Translations under genes and position numbers: made by a program
Part shown: piece by piece, positions 34,383-44,206 of the stretch
How the letters are laid out: each line of letters starts with the position of its first letter
How positions within the stretch are numbered: position 1 is the first letter of the stretch
The notes under the pieces: model-generated
Told to the model about the DNA's origin: nothing
The model's input: the letters and a program-made list of their open reading frames with translations, nothing else
Database searches by the model: none
DNA from: JALNZF01 sp964447405
Lineage (GTDB): Bacteria; Nitrospirota; UBA9217
Assembly (NCBI GenBank): GCA_964447405.1
Contig: CAYUSP010000002.1
Location: 310,001-374,000, forward strand
Direction of reading: 5' to 3'
Length of the DNA stretch: 64,000 nt

Positions 34383-34640
34383 TCGCACGACGTATATAAC
34401 CAGAACAGCTCCCTCCGGCCCGTGACCGATTTTTTTTATTGAAACCGGGGCGGGCTTTTCAATTATGCTATATTCGTAGTACATCATAATCATCTATTGA
34501 AAGCAGCTTTGGCGTGGCGATAAAAAAAGCGGGCTGCATGGCGGGCGAGAGCCTTCAACTGCTTGATAGGTAAGCGGTTCTCCACACGCTCTGCGGTGAA
34601 GCAGTTGGACACTACAGGTTGATGGGAAAGGGGAGTTTTC

Positions 34641-35411
34641 ATGGTAATGAAGCCAGGAGACCAGGTCTCGTATCGCATGCTGCCGGAGACGCGGCTGCAC
34701 CCTGCGAACGTACTCTCGATTGATGAAGGGAATATCTCGCTTCAGCTCTATGATGATGTTCCTGCAGGCCTCGACCGCTGCCGCTATATCACGATCAGCG
34801 AATCCGACGCTGATGTAGAGTATTTCAGCGAAGTCGGCAAACGGGACGGGTCCGTTCTCAAGCTCAAGCGGGTCTGGACCGGCAAGCGCGGTTATTTCCG
34901 GGTGGATGATGTATTCCCCGTCGTGTACCGGCCTGTTGACGCAAACATGCCCCTGATGGAGTCACGGATCTTCAGCGGCTACGGCGAGGACGTGGCCACG
35001 CTCGAAGTGCCTGACGAATCGATCAATCCCAACGTGTGGAAGCTCCTGGTGGACATGAACGCCAAACTGACGCTGGTCCTCAATCAGCTCCGGCTGGAGC
35101 AATCCGGGCTGGCATCAGCCCGCGGCATACCGGTGAATATCAGCGCATCGGGCATCCGCATCACGCTGGATGCCAAAGTAGATGTCGGCGGCATCTATGA
35201 GCTGAAAATGCTGGTGCCCGTGTATCCGCCGGTCGGCATTCTTGTGCACGGAAAACTGGTCCGCATCGAGGAGCTGGAATCCGGCAAATTCGCCCTTTCG
35301 CTGCGCTTCATCGACATCACGGATGATGTCCAGGATGTGATTATTCAATACACGCTTAAACGCCAGCGGGAGCAATTTCGCCGGCAGCGGGAACAGGACC
35401 AGACAGCATAA
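34641..35411 (+). CDS. PilZ-domain c-di-GMP receptor (YcgR-like)
   Basis: 256 aa with GGGGAG 5 nt before the ATG. The N-terminal ~95 residues form a beta-rich YcgR_N-like domain. The c-di-GMP binding elements of PilZ are seen as a basic segment (KRGYFRVDD) and NISASG for the D/NxSxxG motif. The gene overlaps the following motA by 1 bp. YcgR-type proteins slow the motor by contacting MotA or FliG when c-di-GMP is high, which fits this location. The 258-bp gap before it holds no gene that I can support. Confidence 0.82.
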   Translation: MVMKPGDQVSYRMLPETRLHPANVLSIDEGNISLQLYDDVPAGLDRCRYITISESDADVEYFSEVGKRDGSVLKLKRVWTGKRGYFRVDDVFPVVYRPVDANMPLMESRIFSGYGEDVATLEVPDESINPNVWKLLVDMNAKLTLVLNQLRLEQSGLASARGIPVNISASGIRITLDAKVDVGGIYELKMLVPVYPPVGILVHGKLVRIEELESGKFALSLRFIDITDDVQDVIIQYTLKRQREQFRRQREQDQTA

Positions 35412-36163
35412 TGGACCGATCAAGCCTTATAGGCCTCTTCCTTGGCGCGCTTGCCATTGTGGGAGGCAATCTGCTCGAAGGAGGGAGGATCGGCTCGATC
35501 ATTCAGCCAACAGCGGCCCTTATCGTCTTTGGCGGCACCCTGGGCGCCACCCTCCTCAGCTTCCCCTTTAGCGACATCCTGAAGGCGGTTGCAGCCCTCC
35601 GCTCCGTGATGATGACGGACAAAACAGACCACCGGGGCCTCATTACGGATATGCTCCGGTACGCCACCATAGCGCGCAGGAGCGGGTTCATCGCCCTGGA
35701 AGGCGAGGTCTCACGCATGGACAATCCTTTTTTCCGGAAGGCGCTCCGGCTGGCGATCGACGGCATGCTCCCCAAACCCCTGGTCGAGACCATGGAGCAG
35801 GACGCGCTCACGTATGAGGATGAACACCGGCGGATCGCCAAGGTCTTTGAAACAGCTGGCGGATTTTCACCCACCATCGGCATCCTGGGCGCGGTGCTCG
35901 GGCTCATTCATGTCATGGAGAATCTCGCCGAACCCGCAAAGCTCGGCTCCGGCATCGCGGTGGCGTTCGTCGCGACCATTTACGGCGTCGGCGTCGCGAA
36001 CCTCATCCTGCTGCCCATCTCGCGCAAGCTCATCAACCGGATGAACAGGGAGCTGGCTCTGCGCGCCATGATCCTGGAAGGCATCACGGGAATTCAGGCG
36101 GGGATCAATCCGCACTATCTTGAGGAGAAGCTCCTCGTGTATCTCGAGGAAGGACAGCGCTGA
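35411..36163 (+). CDS. motA: MotA/PomA-type stator subunit (first stator)
   Basis: 250 aa with four expected membrane segments, two near the N-terminus (SLIGLFLGALAIVGGNL, PTAALIVFGGTLGATLL) and two near residues 145-205 (GFSPTIGILGAVLGLIHVM, GIAVAFVATIYGVGVANL). The length matches the PomA/MotP group better than the E. coli MotA group (about 295 aa). It forms the ion channel of the flagellar stator with the MotB encoded 7 nt downstream. Coupling ion (Na+ or H+) cannot be fixed from sequence here. Confidence 0.9.
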   Translation: MDRSSLIGLFLGALAIVGGNLLEGGRIGSIIQPTAALIVFGGTLGATLLSFPFSDILKAVAALRSVMMTDKTDHRGLITDMLRYATIARRSGFIALEGEVSRMDNPFFRKALRLAIDGMLPKPLVETMEQDALTYEDEHRRIAKVFETAGGFSPTIGILGAVLGLIHVMENLAEPAKLGSGIAVAFVATIYGVGVANLILLPISRKLINRMNRELALRAMILEGITGIQAGINPHYLEEKLLVYLEEGQR

Positions 36164-36170
36164 GGCAGTC

Positions 36171-36860
36171 ATGAAAAAAAAACGCCGGATAGAGGAAGAG
36201 GACCACGCTGACCGATGGGTCGTATCGTACGCCGACTTTATGACCCTGCTCTTCGCGTTTTTCACAACCATGTACGCGATCAGCCAGGTGGACGCGGGGA
36301 AACTGGCCCGGTTCTCCGGATCCATCAAGTCCGCCTTCAAGGCGACCGGTGCCAATGCAATCGATACAACGGTCATACCGGGCATCAAACCAATCAACTA
36401 TGCCGACATAGCGCTGGAGAAGGACACCCGCGAGGAATTCAATAAATTTGCTATACTTGAGGAGATCGCGATAAACCGGGACGAGCGCGGAGTCGTTCTT
36501 TCCCTCGGAGATTCGCTGCTCTTCGACAGCGGCACCGCAGACATGGCGCGGGAAGCCCGTCCGCTCCTTACCGCAGTCGCGGCGCTCATGGTGAAATCCC
36601 GTCGCAGCGTCATCATCGAAGGGCACACCGACAACCTGCCGCTGCAGGGCAGGCAATACCCGTCGAATGTCGAGCTTTCCGCGGCGCGGGCGGGAAGACT
36701 GCTCCAGATCCTGTGCAATGAAGAGTCGATCGCGCCGGACCGCATTACCGTGGCCGGCTACGGAGAATTCCGACCCGTCGCATCCAATGCCACACCCGAG
36801 GGCAGGGCCCGCAACAGGAGGGTAGATATCGTATTTGTCGCCAGCAAGAACGGGACATAA
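36171..36860 (+). CDS. motB: MotB-type stator subunit (first stator)
   Basis: 229 aa from the ATG at 36171. A single membrane segment (WVVSYADFMTLLFAFFTTMY) carries the ion-conducting Asp in YADF. The C-terminal OmpA-like peptidoglycan-binding domain contains IIEGHTDNLPL and the SAARAGRLL and NRRVDIVFV elements. It is shorter than many MotB proteins, with little linker. The 3' end overlaps the following kinase gene by 26 bp. Confidence 0.9.
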   Translation: MKKKRRIEEEDHADRWVVSYADFMTLLFAFFTTMYAISQVDAGKLARFSGSIKSAFKATGANAIDTTVIPGIKPINYADIALEKDTREEFNKFAILEEIAINRDERGVVLSLGDSLLFDSGTADMAREARPLLTAVAALMVKSRRSVIIEGHTDNLPLQGRQYPSNVELSAARAGRLLQILCNEESIAPDRITVAGYGEFRPVASNATPEGRARNRRVDIVFVASKNGT

Positions 36861-38346
36861 GATACTTTTCATCGAGGACGATCCGGATGCATGCATCGGG
36901 ATCGGCACGGAGTTTGCCGGTGCACAAGCAAACGCCCGCATAGAATTCGTCCCCACGGCCGAGGCGGGTCTGGATGTCATGAGGCGCGAAACCGTTGATG
37001 CGGTCTTTGTCAACGAGGTCCGAAGCGGCGTGGGCGCCCTGGAATTTCTGCGCAGGCTCGAAGCGATCAACCGGCAGGCGCCCGTGATCATGATGACGCC
37101 CCGCAGCAGCGAGGAATCCGTTCTGCGCGCGATACGCGAGGGAGCCCACGACTGTGTGCCAGCCGCCAGCAACGCCTATGCTTCCTATCCGGTTGTCGCC
37201 CAGCGCGCCATTGCCCGGTCAGAGACCGTCCGGGAAAACTCAGAACGGGCGAAAGCGATCATCCGGAGCCAGAAAGAATGGATGGCGATCATAGACGCCA
37301 TCACGGACTTCATTTTCGTGCTGGATGCTTCTCAGACGATCATCAAAGTCAACCATGCATTCGCCACGGCGATCGGAAGCCATCCGCGCGTTATTGTCGG
37401 ACATCCGATCAAGGACGTTTTCAATCTGGACATCCCAAACGAGGCGTTTCTCCGCGAGGTGCAGCAAGACGGCGTCCCGCGGACCTACGAGAAGAAGGTC
37501 GGCGACGAAATCTACCAGATCAGTATCTTTCCGCTTCAGGAGGACAGCCGCTTTCTGACCATCCATGTCATGAAAAACGTCACGGAAGTACGCCGCCTCA
37601 AGGACCAGCTCTACCATGCGGACAAGCTTGCTTCGATCGGCCTGCTGGTATCCGGTGTGGCGCATGAGATCAACAATCCTCTCACCGGCACCATAGGGTA
37701 CACTGAACTCCTGTGCATGACGGTGACCGATGAAAGCGTGCGTCAGGAGCTGAAAAAGATCCTGGACAGCGCCGAGCGGTGCAAAAAGATCGTGGACAAC
37801 CTGATGACCTTTTCCCGCCAGCGCACACCGACCAAGAGCCTTGAGTCCATCAATGATATTATCGACCGGGCCATCGACCTCCGGAGCTACTGGCTCAGGT
37901 CAAATATGATCGAAATCGTGCGGGACTATGATCCGTCGTCAACCGTGTATGTGGACTCTCAGCAGCTCCAGCAGGTGATCCTGAACCTGCTGCTGAACTC
38001 GGAGCAGGCAATAACCGGCTCCGGGCGGCGGCAAGGCAGGGTGACGTTCCGCACCCGGCAGGACAAGATCGGGAAGCGCGTGCTCATTACCGTGGCTGAC
38101 AACGGCCCCGGCATTCCGCAGAACGTCGAGTCGAAGATCTTCGATCCGTTTTATACCACCAAACCGGTCGGCATCGGGACCGGTCTCGGCCTGTCCATAT
38201 CCCACGGCATCATCACCGAGCACGGCGGCAGCATCAGGTTTGAGCAAGCCGAGGGCGGCGGTGCGGCATTTCAGATCGAGCTGCCCACAGGCACGGGGGC
38301 GCTCATCGGAGCGTCATCTCTCAAGGAAAGCGAGCGTATAGGATAA
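36835..38346 (+). CDS. PAS histidine kinase with N-terminal degenerate receiver
   Basis: 503 aa from a TTG at 36835, overlapping motB; GGAGGG lies 12 nt upstream. Residues ~8-125 resemble a receiver (ILFIEDDPDA), but the phosphoacceptor position reads VFVNEVRSG with Asn and the conserved C-terminal Lys is absent, so it should not be phosphorylated normally. A PAS domain follows (~150-260), then HisKA with GVAHEINNPLTGTIGY (phospho-His in HEINNP) and a HATPase with NLLLNSEQA, DNGPGIP and GTGLGLSIS. There is no membrane segment. Sitting between two stator pairs, it may sense motor or energy state; its regulator may be one of the upstream response regulators. Confidence 0.85.
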   Translation: MSPARTGHKILFIEDDPDACIGIGTEFAGAQANARIEFVPTAEAGLDVMRRETVDAVFVNEVRSGVGALEFLRRLEAINRQAPVIMMTPRSSEESVLRAIREGAHDCVPAASNAYASYPVVAQRAIARSETVRENSERAKAIIRSQKEWMAIIDAITDFIFVLDASQTIIKVNHAFATAIGSHPRVIVGHPIKDVFNLDIPNEAFLREVQQDGVPRTYEKKVGDEIYQISIFPLQEDSRFLTIHVMKNVTEVRRLKDQLYHADKLASIGLLVSGVAHEINNPLTGTIGYTELLCMTVTDESVRQELKKILDSAERCKKIVDNLMTFSRQRTPTKSLESINDIIDRAIDLRSYWLRSNMIEIVRDYDPSSTVYVDSQQLQQVILNLLLNSEQAITGSGRRQGRVTFRTRQDKIGKRVLITVADNGPGIPQNVESKIFDPFYTTKPVGIGTGLGLSISHGIITEHGGSIRFEQAEGGGAAFQIELPTGTGALIGASSLKESERIG

Positions 38347-38347
38347 C

Positions 38348-39202
38348 ATGTTTGCAATAATCGGTATATTAGTGGTCTTCGGTTCCGTTGTCGGCGGCTA
38401 TGTCCTGGAGCACGGCAATCTAGCGCTCCTGTTTCAGCCCGTGGAGCTCCTGATCATCGGCGGTGCGGCCCTGGGCGCCTTCCTGATATCCTCCCCGGCA
38501 AAGATCGTGGGCCTCGTGGCCAAGAGCATCGGCACCGTCTTTGGTGGGTCGGCGCCTTCCAAGGCCATGTACATGGAATTCCTCACCCTGCTCTATCAGG
38601 TGTTCTCCAAGATCAGGAAGGAAGGTCTGGTTTCCATCGAGTCAGACATCGAAACACCCGAGAAAAGCCCTCTTTTTCAGAAATTCAAGGGCGTACTGTC
38701 GAACCACCACGCGCTGAACTTCATCTGCGACAACCTCAAGGTAATCATCACGGCAAGCCTCCCGCCCCACGAGCTCGACGGCCTGATGGACATGGAAATA
38801 GAGACGCACCACCACGAGTCCCTGCTCGCGTCGCACAGCATCTCGAAGATCTCCGACGGTTTGCCGGCGCTCGGCATTGTCGCGGCAGTGCTTGGTGTGG
38901 TGCTCACCATGGCCAAGATCAATGAGCCTCCCGCGATACTCGGGGCTTCGATCGGCGCCGCCCTCGTGGGTACATTCCTCGGCGTGCTTTTAAGCTATGG
39001 ACTGGTCGGCCCCATAGCCACGAACCTGGAGAATCAGGCGAATGCAAATACCATCATTTTTCAGGTCATCAAGGTCTCCATTGTGGCGTTCGTGGGCGGC
39101 GCAGCGCCGCAGATGGCCGTGGAATTCGGCCGCCGCGCGATTCCCGATGGGGAAAAGCCGACCTTTAACGAGTTGGAAAAACAGGTGCGGGGCAAGAAGT
39201 GA
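38348..39202 (+). CDS. motA: MotA-type stator subunit (second stator)
   Basis: 284 aa, the length of proton-type MotA of E. coli and Alphaproteobacteria. It starts MFAIIGILVVFGSVVGGYVLEHG, has ALLFQPVELLIIGGAALGAFL, and the conserved GLPALGIVAAVLGVVLTM and GTFLGVLLSYGLVGPIA segments near the C-terminus. It starts 2 nt after the kinase stop and overlaps the following motB by 4 bp. It forms a second, probably proton-driven, stator distinct from the pair upstream. Confidence 0.92.
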   Translation: MFAIIGILVVFGSVVGGYVLEHGNLALLFQPVELLIIGGAALGAFLISSPAKIVGLVAKSIGTVFGGSAPSKAMYMEFLTLLYQVFSKIRKEGLVSIESDIETPEKSPLFQKFKGVLSNHHALNFICDNLKVIITASLPPHELDGLMDMEIETHHHESLLASHSISKISDGLPALGIVAAVLGVVLTMAKINEPPAILGASIGAALVGTFLGVLLSYGLVGPIATNLENQANANTIIFQVIKVSIVAFVGGAAPQMAVEFGRRAIPDGEKPTFNELEKQVRGKK

Positions 39203-39999
39203 GCGACCAAAAAGGAAAAATCATTATTAAAAGGGTCAAAAAAATCTCCGCGGGTGCCCACGGCGGGGCCTGGAAGGTGGCCTATGCGGACTTCGTGACC
39301 GCGATGATGGCCTTTTTCCTGCTGCTCTGGCTCCTCAGCATGGCGTCGGATGAAAAACGCGCCAAGCTCTCCACTTACTTCAAGGACTTCAGCCTCTTTG
39401 AAAAGAGCGGGACGTCGTTCATGGACCAGTCGAGCGAAGTATTCAATGAACGCGGCCAGGCTAAGTCTATGACGCAGAAAGAGCAGCAGGGCAATACGCC
39501 GACCAAAGGCCAGGCAGAGGCCTTCAAAGACACGGTCAAAGAGGCTGTCGAAGCCAAACTGGGGGACATCAAGGACCAGGTCATGGTGGACGTATTCGAA
39601 GGCGGAGTACGGATTCAGCTGGTGGACAAGGCGGGCAAACCCATGTTCGAGCTGGGGTCGCATAAACCGACGCCTTTGGCGTCCAGGATCATGGAGGTGC
39701 TCGGCGAGCAGATCAAGCCCATGCCGAACTCCGTGTCTGTCGAGGGCCACACCGATTCGCTATCCTACAAGTCGTCAGCGTATAGCAACTGGGAGCTTTC
39801 GACCGAGCGGGCGCTCGCGGCAAGGAAGCAGCTCGAGACCTACGGCCTGGACCCCAAGCGGCTTACCCGCGTGGCCGGGTACGCCGATACAGTCCCCTTT
39901 GTGATGGAAGATCCCGAAGACCCCCGCAACAGACGCATCAGCATTATCCTGCTCTTTCCGGAGGAGAAAAAGCAGGAAGCCCCGCCCTTCAAACCATAA
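39199..39999 (+). CDS. motB: MotB-type stator subunit (second stator)
   Basis: 266 aa from a GTG overlapping the motA stop (GTGA). The membrane segment WKVAYADFVTAMMAFFLLLWLL contains the critical Asp. The ~60-residue linker (KSMTQKEQQGNTP) is followed by an OmpA-like domain with VSVEGHTDS and NRRISIILL. This is the classical MotB layout. It is followed by a palindromic repeat that separates it from the convergent hybrid kinase gene. Confidence 0.92.
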   Translation: MSDQKGKIIIKRVKKISAGAHGGAWKVAYADFVTAMMAFFLLLWLLSMASDEKRAKLSTYFKDFSLFEKSGTSFMDQSSEVFNERGQAKSMTQKEQQGNTPTKGQAEAFKDTVKEAVEAKLGDIKDQVMVDVFEGGVRIQLVDKAGKPMFELGSHKPTPLASRIMEVLGEQIKPMPNSVSVEGHTDSLSYKSSAYSNWELSTERALAARKQLETYGLDPKRLTRVAGYADTVPFVMEDPEDPRNRRISIILLFPEEKKQEAPPFKP

Positions 40000-40070
40000 G
40001 CTCGCACCAACCCGGCATCGCCAATAACATATGAAATACCTAACCCGGACAAGCCTGAACCAATAAAAGG

Positions 40071-40180
40071 CATCTCGCGCAAAGCCGCAAAGCGCGCAAA
40101 GAAAATCTCTACGTCAATGGTTTAAAACCAAAAGCCTGAACCTCTCTTTGCGACTTTGCGGCTTAGCGCGAAAAGATTCT
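40071..40180. repeat. Palindromic CGCAAAG-type intergenic repeat, copy 1
   Basis: A left arm of ~30 bp containing CTCGCGCAAAGCCGCAAAG and a right arm of ~33 bp containing CTTTGCGACTTTGCGGC are near inverted repeats around a ~40-nt centre. The element can form a long hairpin between the convergent motB and hybrid kinase genes and could end transcription both ways. The same arm sequences recur at 47649-47837 and 59479-59582. Confidence 0.75.
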
Positions 40181-40292
40181 TGCCATTTTGTATGGAATTT
40201 TATTCTTTATTGACTATAATGGTGAAAATGGAGGCATTCCCGGAATACCGGGTAATTCGAAATCCAGGCTTTTTTCTGCGATGCACGAGGAA

Positions 40293-43200
40293 TTATTCTC
40301 CGCGAATGCCGCTCTCTTGTATCGTATGCCTTGCCACAAGACTCCCCGCGGACTGCCCGTCCAGAACTTCGCGTACCTTTCTGGCAAGGTCGGCGGGATA
40401 AACGGGTTTCGGCAGACAGGTGAAACGCGGTTCCATGACACCCGTGTTCGACAGTATTTCGCCCTCGTATCCGCTGATAAAAAGCACTTTGATATCCGGC
40501 CTGATTGTACGCAGTATGTCGTACACCTCCTTGCCGTTCTTACCCGGCATGATCACATCAGAGATGACCAGGTCAACCCTGGAAGGATCCATGCGGAAAA
40601 GCTCGATGGCCTCATCGCCATTCGTTGCCTCGATCGTCGTATAACCATATTTTGAAAGTACTCTGGTCATCAGCTCCCTTACCGTCGCTTCGTCCTCGAC
40701 AAGCAGCACAGTTTCAGAACCTGTTGGCAGTTCAACGAACTCCGGCTCGGCGTCCTCCCGTTGATCTGCCATAATCAGAGGCAGATAGATGCGAAAGGTC
40801 GTTCCCACGCCGAGGTCGCTGGAAACGGTAATAAAGCCATTGTGTTTTTTTACAATGCCGTACACCATGGACAAGCCCAGACCCGTGCCCTTGCCGACTT
40901 CCTTGGTGGTGAAAAAAGGCTCGAATATGTGCTGTATAACCTCGGGACGCATTCCCATGCCGCTGTCCAGGACAAGAATGATGACATACCGGCCTGGATC
41001 GATGTACTGGCCGGCAATCAGGTTCGTCTCCTCCAAATCCACGCGCTGCGTCTGGATAATGAGCTGGCCGCCTTTCGGCATGGCGTCCCGGGCATTGGCG
41101 ACGAGGTTCATCAGCACCTGCTCGATCTGACCCCGGTCCGCTTCGATGACCATGTCGTCCACTGCCAGGTTCACGGAGAATTCGATGTCCTCGCCGATCA
41201 TCCGGCTGAGCATCTTCTTGAATCCGAAGACTATCTCGTTGATATTAACCGGCCGTAAATCCACGCGCTGTTTCCTGCTGAACGCAAGCAGGCTCCGCGT
41301 GAGATTCGAGGCCCGCTCCGTTGAGGTGACAATCTCCTTAGCGTATCCTTGATGCAATTCGTCCAGGGTCGCATCTGTCGCGATGAGATGGGCATAGCCG
41401 GCAATAGCCGTCAGGATATTGTTGAAATCGTGCGCCACGCCGCCCGCCAGCGTCCCGATGGCCTCCATTTTCTGCGCCTGCCTGAGCTGTTCTTCGAGCT
41501 TCCGCTGCCCTTCCTCGGCGTTTTTCCGTTCGGTGATGTCCAGGAAAGACACCAGCACACTGGAGAGCGCGTGCTCATGCCCCGGCTGGACCGACAGGGT
41601 CAGGTCGAGCATCTTCTGGTTCCCGTGCACATCCAGGACCGGGAGCTCGCCCGCAAAGCGGTTGTTTCCCTCAGCCAGCGCAAGCAGCTCCTCCTTGAAC
41701 ACCATCAGGGACTCGTCGTTAAAATAGGCGGGAAGGTTCCGGAGCACCTGCTCCTTGGTAGCCGCGCCAAGCAGTTTCACACTGGCGCTGTTTATTGCAA
41801 GAACCTTCACTAGCCCGGCGAATGCGGCGATCTCATCCGGCCTGCTGTCCAGATACGCCCGGAGATCGGCCACACCCGACGCGCGCAGAACATCAAAGCG
41901 CGCCTTGACTGCGGAAAAGTCCTCCTCCCAGACCGCGATCGGAGAATCATCGAACATGCCGCGGTAGCGCTCCTCGCTCTTCCTCAGCTCCTGTTCGGCC
42001 CGCTTTCTTTCGGTGATATCCTGACCGAAACTGATTGCACTCACAACCGCATCCCCGGAATAGACGGGCGCGGAATTGACCGAGAGCGTAATAACCGATC
42101 CATCCTTTCTTATAACGTCCACCTCATAGTGCCTTGGTTTTCCGCAAAGCACATCAAAAAAAATGCTGCTTATTCTGTCATTGTCTTTGACCGGTATCAA
42201 TGGCGCAAAATCTTTTCCCAACAATTCTTCCACGGTATATCCGCTGACTTCCCCGGACTTTTTATTTACATACGTGAATCTGCCTTCCCTATCCAGCATC
42301 CAGAACATTTCGTTTGAGGTCTCGATGATCGTGCGATATTTGTTCTCGCTTTCCCGCAGCGTAACCTCCGCCTTCTTGCGCTCCGTAATATCCCTGATGA
42401 CGCTGAAGTAAACCAGACTCCCTTTGTACTCAAGCAACCGGGCATTCACCTCGACCGGCATGATGGATCCATCCTTCCTTATGTGGGCGGATTCAAATAC
42501 CGCATGTCCGCGGTCGCGGATCCGGGCCAGGCGTTTAGGGACCTGTGCTGCAAACTCCGGCGAATCAAGCTTGTTGATGGGGAGTGCGAGCATTTCTTCC
42601 CGCGTGTATCCCAGGCGCGTATATGCGGTCTTGTTGATATCGAGAAAATTGCCGGCAAGGTCAAGAACGAAGATGCCATCCGAGGAGGATTCGAACAAGG
42701 TGCGGTACTTCCGCTCGCTTTCAGCGATCCGTTCATCCACCTGTTTGCGCTCGCTGATGTTCATGACCATGCCGAAGGACCCGATGAATTTCTGAGCATC
42801 ATCGAACTGCGGCGTGGCGGATACGTGCGTCCAGACCACGCTGCCGTCCTTGCGCCGGTATCGCCGGTCGAACTGCGTTGCCTGCCCCAGGGACCGGAGC
42901 TTCCGCTGTTGTTCATATTGCTCTTGTTCTTCCTCGTGGACGAACGTGGACAGGGGCCGTCCGTGCATATCCTCCGGCGCATAGCCGAGCATCTCCGCCA
43001 TGCGGGCATTGACAAAGGTGATAATCTCCCGGTCATCAACGCTGATAATGCCTTCCTGGCTGGTGCTGATCATGGTGCGGAATTTGTGCTCTGATGCGCG
43101 AAGCGCATCGACCGCTTTTTCCATGTTCTGCTGTACATGCCTGGACACGAGCACCGTCGCCAGAACAGTGGCCGCCCCGGACAGAATCGCAATAACATAG

Positions 43201-44030
43201 ACCTGGACGGCGTCGTGTCGTTCGATGAAAGCCGAAGTTGCCCAGAGCATAAACCGTCCGACAACAAGTATGATCACCACGGTCAATGGCGTGATGACGC
43301 GTACGATGCGGGACAGGATCGTTTGACTGGACATCAGGCGGGAAAAAAATGCGTCCGGTCCGTCGAACAGCAGCGCTATGCTGAGTAGTAACAAAGCTGC
43401 CGCGGTCGGCAGGGACGGGGGCAGGTTCGTCCCGTCATACAGGAGCGGCACGCCGTACCAGTACCCGATGGTAAAGAGCAATCCCATCAGCAGCGTGACC
43501 CCCGCGAGCAACTGCGCATACGCGGGCGGTTTGCGGCCCTGTTCGCGGTGAATACGCCATCCCAGCATGCCGATCGCCAGGGTGATCATGAACAGCGCGG
43601 TGAGCGGAGACATGCGTCCGGTCGTGAAGCCCGGGCCCGATTCCATGGCAGGGACGAGCAGACGCTCAAAATCCGCATGGGTCCCGGTTCCAAGAGCGAC
43701 AACAAATTCCGCAGCGATCAGGAGCGAGATGACAAGGGCTGAACTGATGGCGATGAATGACCATGCGCGGCCGAAAGCGGTTTTTTTCGGACGCGGCAAC
43801 AGGCCCATACCGAGCAGTATACAGCAGACCGCCGTGGCAGGCGCCATCGGCTTAAAGTCTACCGCAAGCCCCGTAACATAAAGTTTGCCGAAGAACCATA
43901 CCGAGGCAACTGCCGCGCCGATGACCATAACAATCCCGGCAGCCATGCGTGTGATGTATGCTTGCATGCGATCAGCGGGAGCTATGGATCTTTGTTCCCT
44001 GGTCACGGCTGGACCTCTTTTCATTCGCAT
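40293..44030 (-). CDS. Membrane hybrid histidine kinase with four PAS domains
   Basis: 1,245 aa. The N-terminal ~310 residues hold about eight hydrophobic segments (an unclassified membrane sensor). Four PAS domains follow at ~318-435, 440-560, 565-690 and 690-830, three with clear PAC ends (DITERK). HisKA carries LAGGVAHDFNNIL. The HATPase has NLVANARDAMP, GTGLGLSMVYG and a G2 box. A C-terminal receiver (~1095-1215) carries its phospho-Asp in LVISDVIMPG and Lys in CLPKPVYP. Its output is unknown; the nearest candidate on this strand is the NtrC-type regulator at 46250. The start at 44030 has a weak ribosome site. Confidence 0.88.
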   Translation of the reverse strand: MRMKRGPAVTREQRSIAPADRMQAYITRMAAGIVMVIGAAVASVWFFGKLYVTGLAVDFKPMAPATAVCCILLGMGLLPRPKKTAFGRAWSFIAISSALVISLLIAAEFVVALGTGTHADFERLLVPAMESGPGFTTGRMSPLTALFMITLAIGMLGWRIHREQGRKPPAYAQLLAGVTLLMGLLFTIGYWYGVPLLYDGTNLPPSLPTAAALLLLSIALLFDGPDAFFSRLMSSQTILSRIVRVITPLTVVIILVVGRFMLWATSAFIERHDAVQVYVIAILSGAATVLATVLVSRHVQQNMEKAVDALRASEHKFRTMISTSQEGIISVDDREIITFVNARMAEMLGYAPEDMHGRPLSTFVHEEEQEQYEQQRKLRSLGQATQFDRRYRRKDGSVVWTHVSATPQFDDAQKFIGSFGMVMNISERKQVDERIAESERKYRTLFESSSDGIFVLDLAGNFLDINKTAYTRLGYTREEMLALPINKLDSPEFAAQVPKRLARIRDRGHAVFESAHIRKDGSIMPVEVNARLLEYKGSLVYFSVIRDITERKKAEVTLRESENKYRTIIETSNEMFWMLDREGRFTYVNKKSGEVSGYTVEELLGKDFAPLIPVKDNDRISSIFFDVLCGKPRHYEVDVIRKDGSVITLSVNSAPVYSGDAVVSAISFGQDITERKRAEQELRKSEERYRGMFDDSPIAVWEEDFSAVKARFDVLRASGVADLRAYLDSRPDEIAAFAGLVKVLAINSASVKLLGAATKEQVLRNLPAYFNDESLMVFKEELLALAEGNNRFAGELPVLDVHGNQKMLDLTLSVQPGHEHALSSVLVSFLDITERKNAEEGQRKLEEQLRQAQKMEAIGTLAGGVAHDFNNILTAIAGYAHLIATDATLDELHQGYAKEIVTSTERASNLTRSLLAFSRKQRVDLRPVNINEIVFGFKKMLSRMIGEDIEFSVNLAVDDMVIEADRGQIEQVLMNLVANARDAMPKGGQLIIQTQRVDLEETNLIAGQYIDPGRYVIILVLDSGMGMRPEVIQHIFEPFFTTKEVGKGTGLGLSMVYGIVKKHNGFITVSSDLGVGTTFRIYLPLIMADQREDAEPEFVELPTGSETVLLVEDEATVRELMTRVLSKYGYTTIEATNGDEAIELFRMDPSRVDLVISDVIMPGKNGKEVYDILRTIRPDIKVLFISGYEGEILSNTGVMEPRFTCLPKPVYPADLARKVREVLDGQSAGSLVARHTIQESGIRGE

Positions 44031-44206
44031 CTTCTGAATACCATACCAACATTCGCGGGCAATGAACCGCGTCCCGGCCCTCCCACACTCTTGCCCGGTA
44101 TAGGTTATTATATCGTAAATTGCGTCAGAATCAGGATTTTATCTCTGACACCCCCTGTTTGCTGCCGCAAGGGGCTCTGCTTCGATTCAGGATAATTGAA
44201 CGCAAA

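Noticed and set aside
34439..34474. Possible sigma70 promoter (TTGAAA and TATATT)
   Set aside because: The spacing is about 24 nt, too long, and alternative -10 boxes at 17-19 nt are poor.
34498..34523. Possible sigma28 promoter before the PilZ gene (GGCGATAA box)
   Set aside because: The -10-like box has one mismatch but no TAAAGTTT at the required spacing. The best upstream match has a 9-10 nt spacer and only about half the bases.
36105..37172. Minus-strand frame of 355 codons opposite motB and the kinase
   Set aside because: No family features; the plus-strand genes show stator and kinase motifs throughout.
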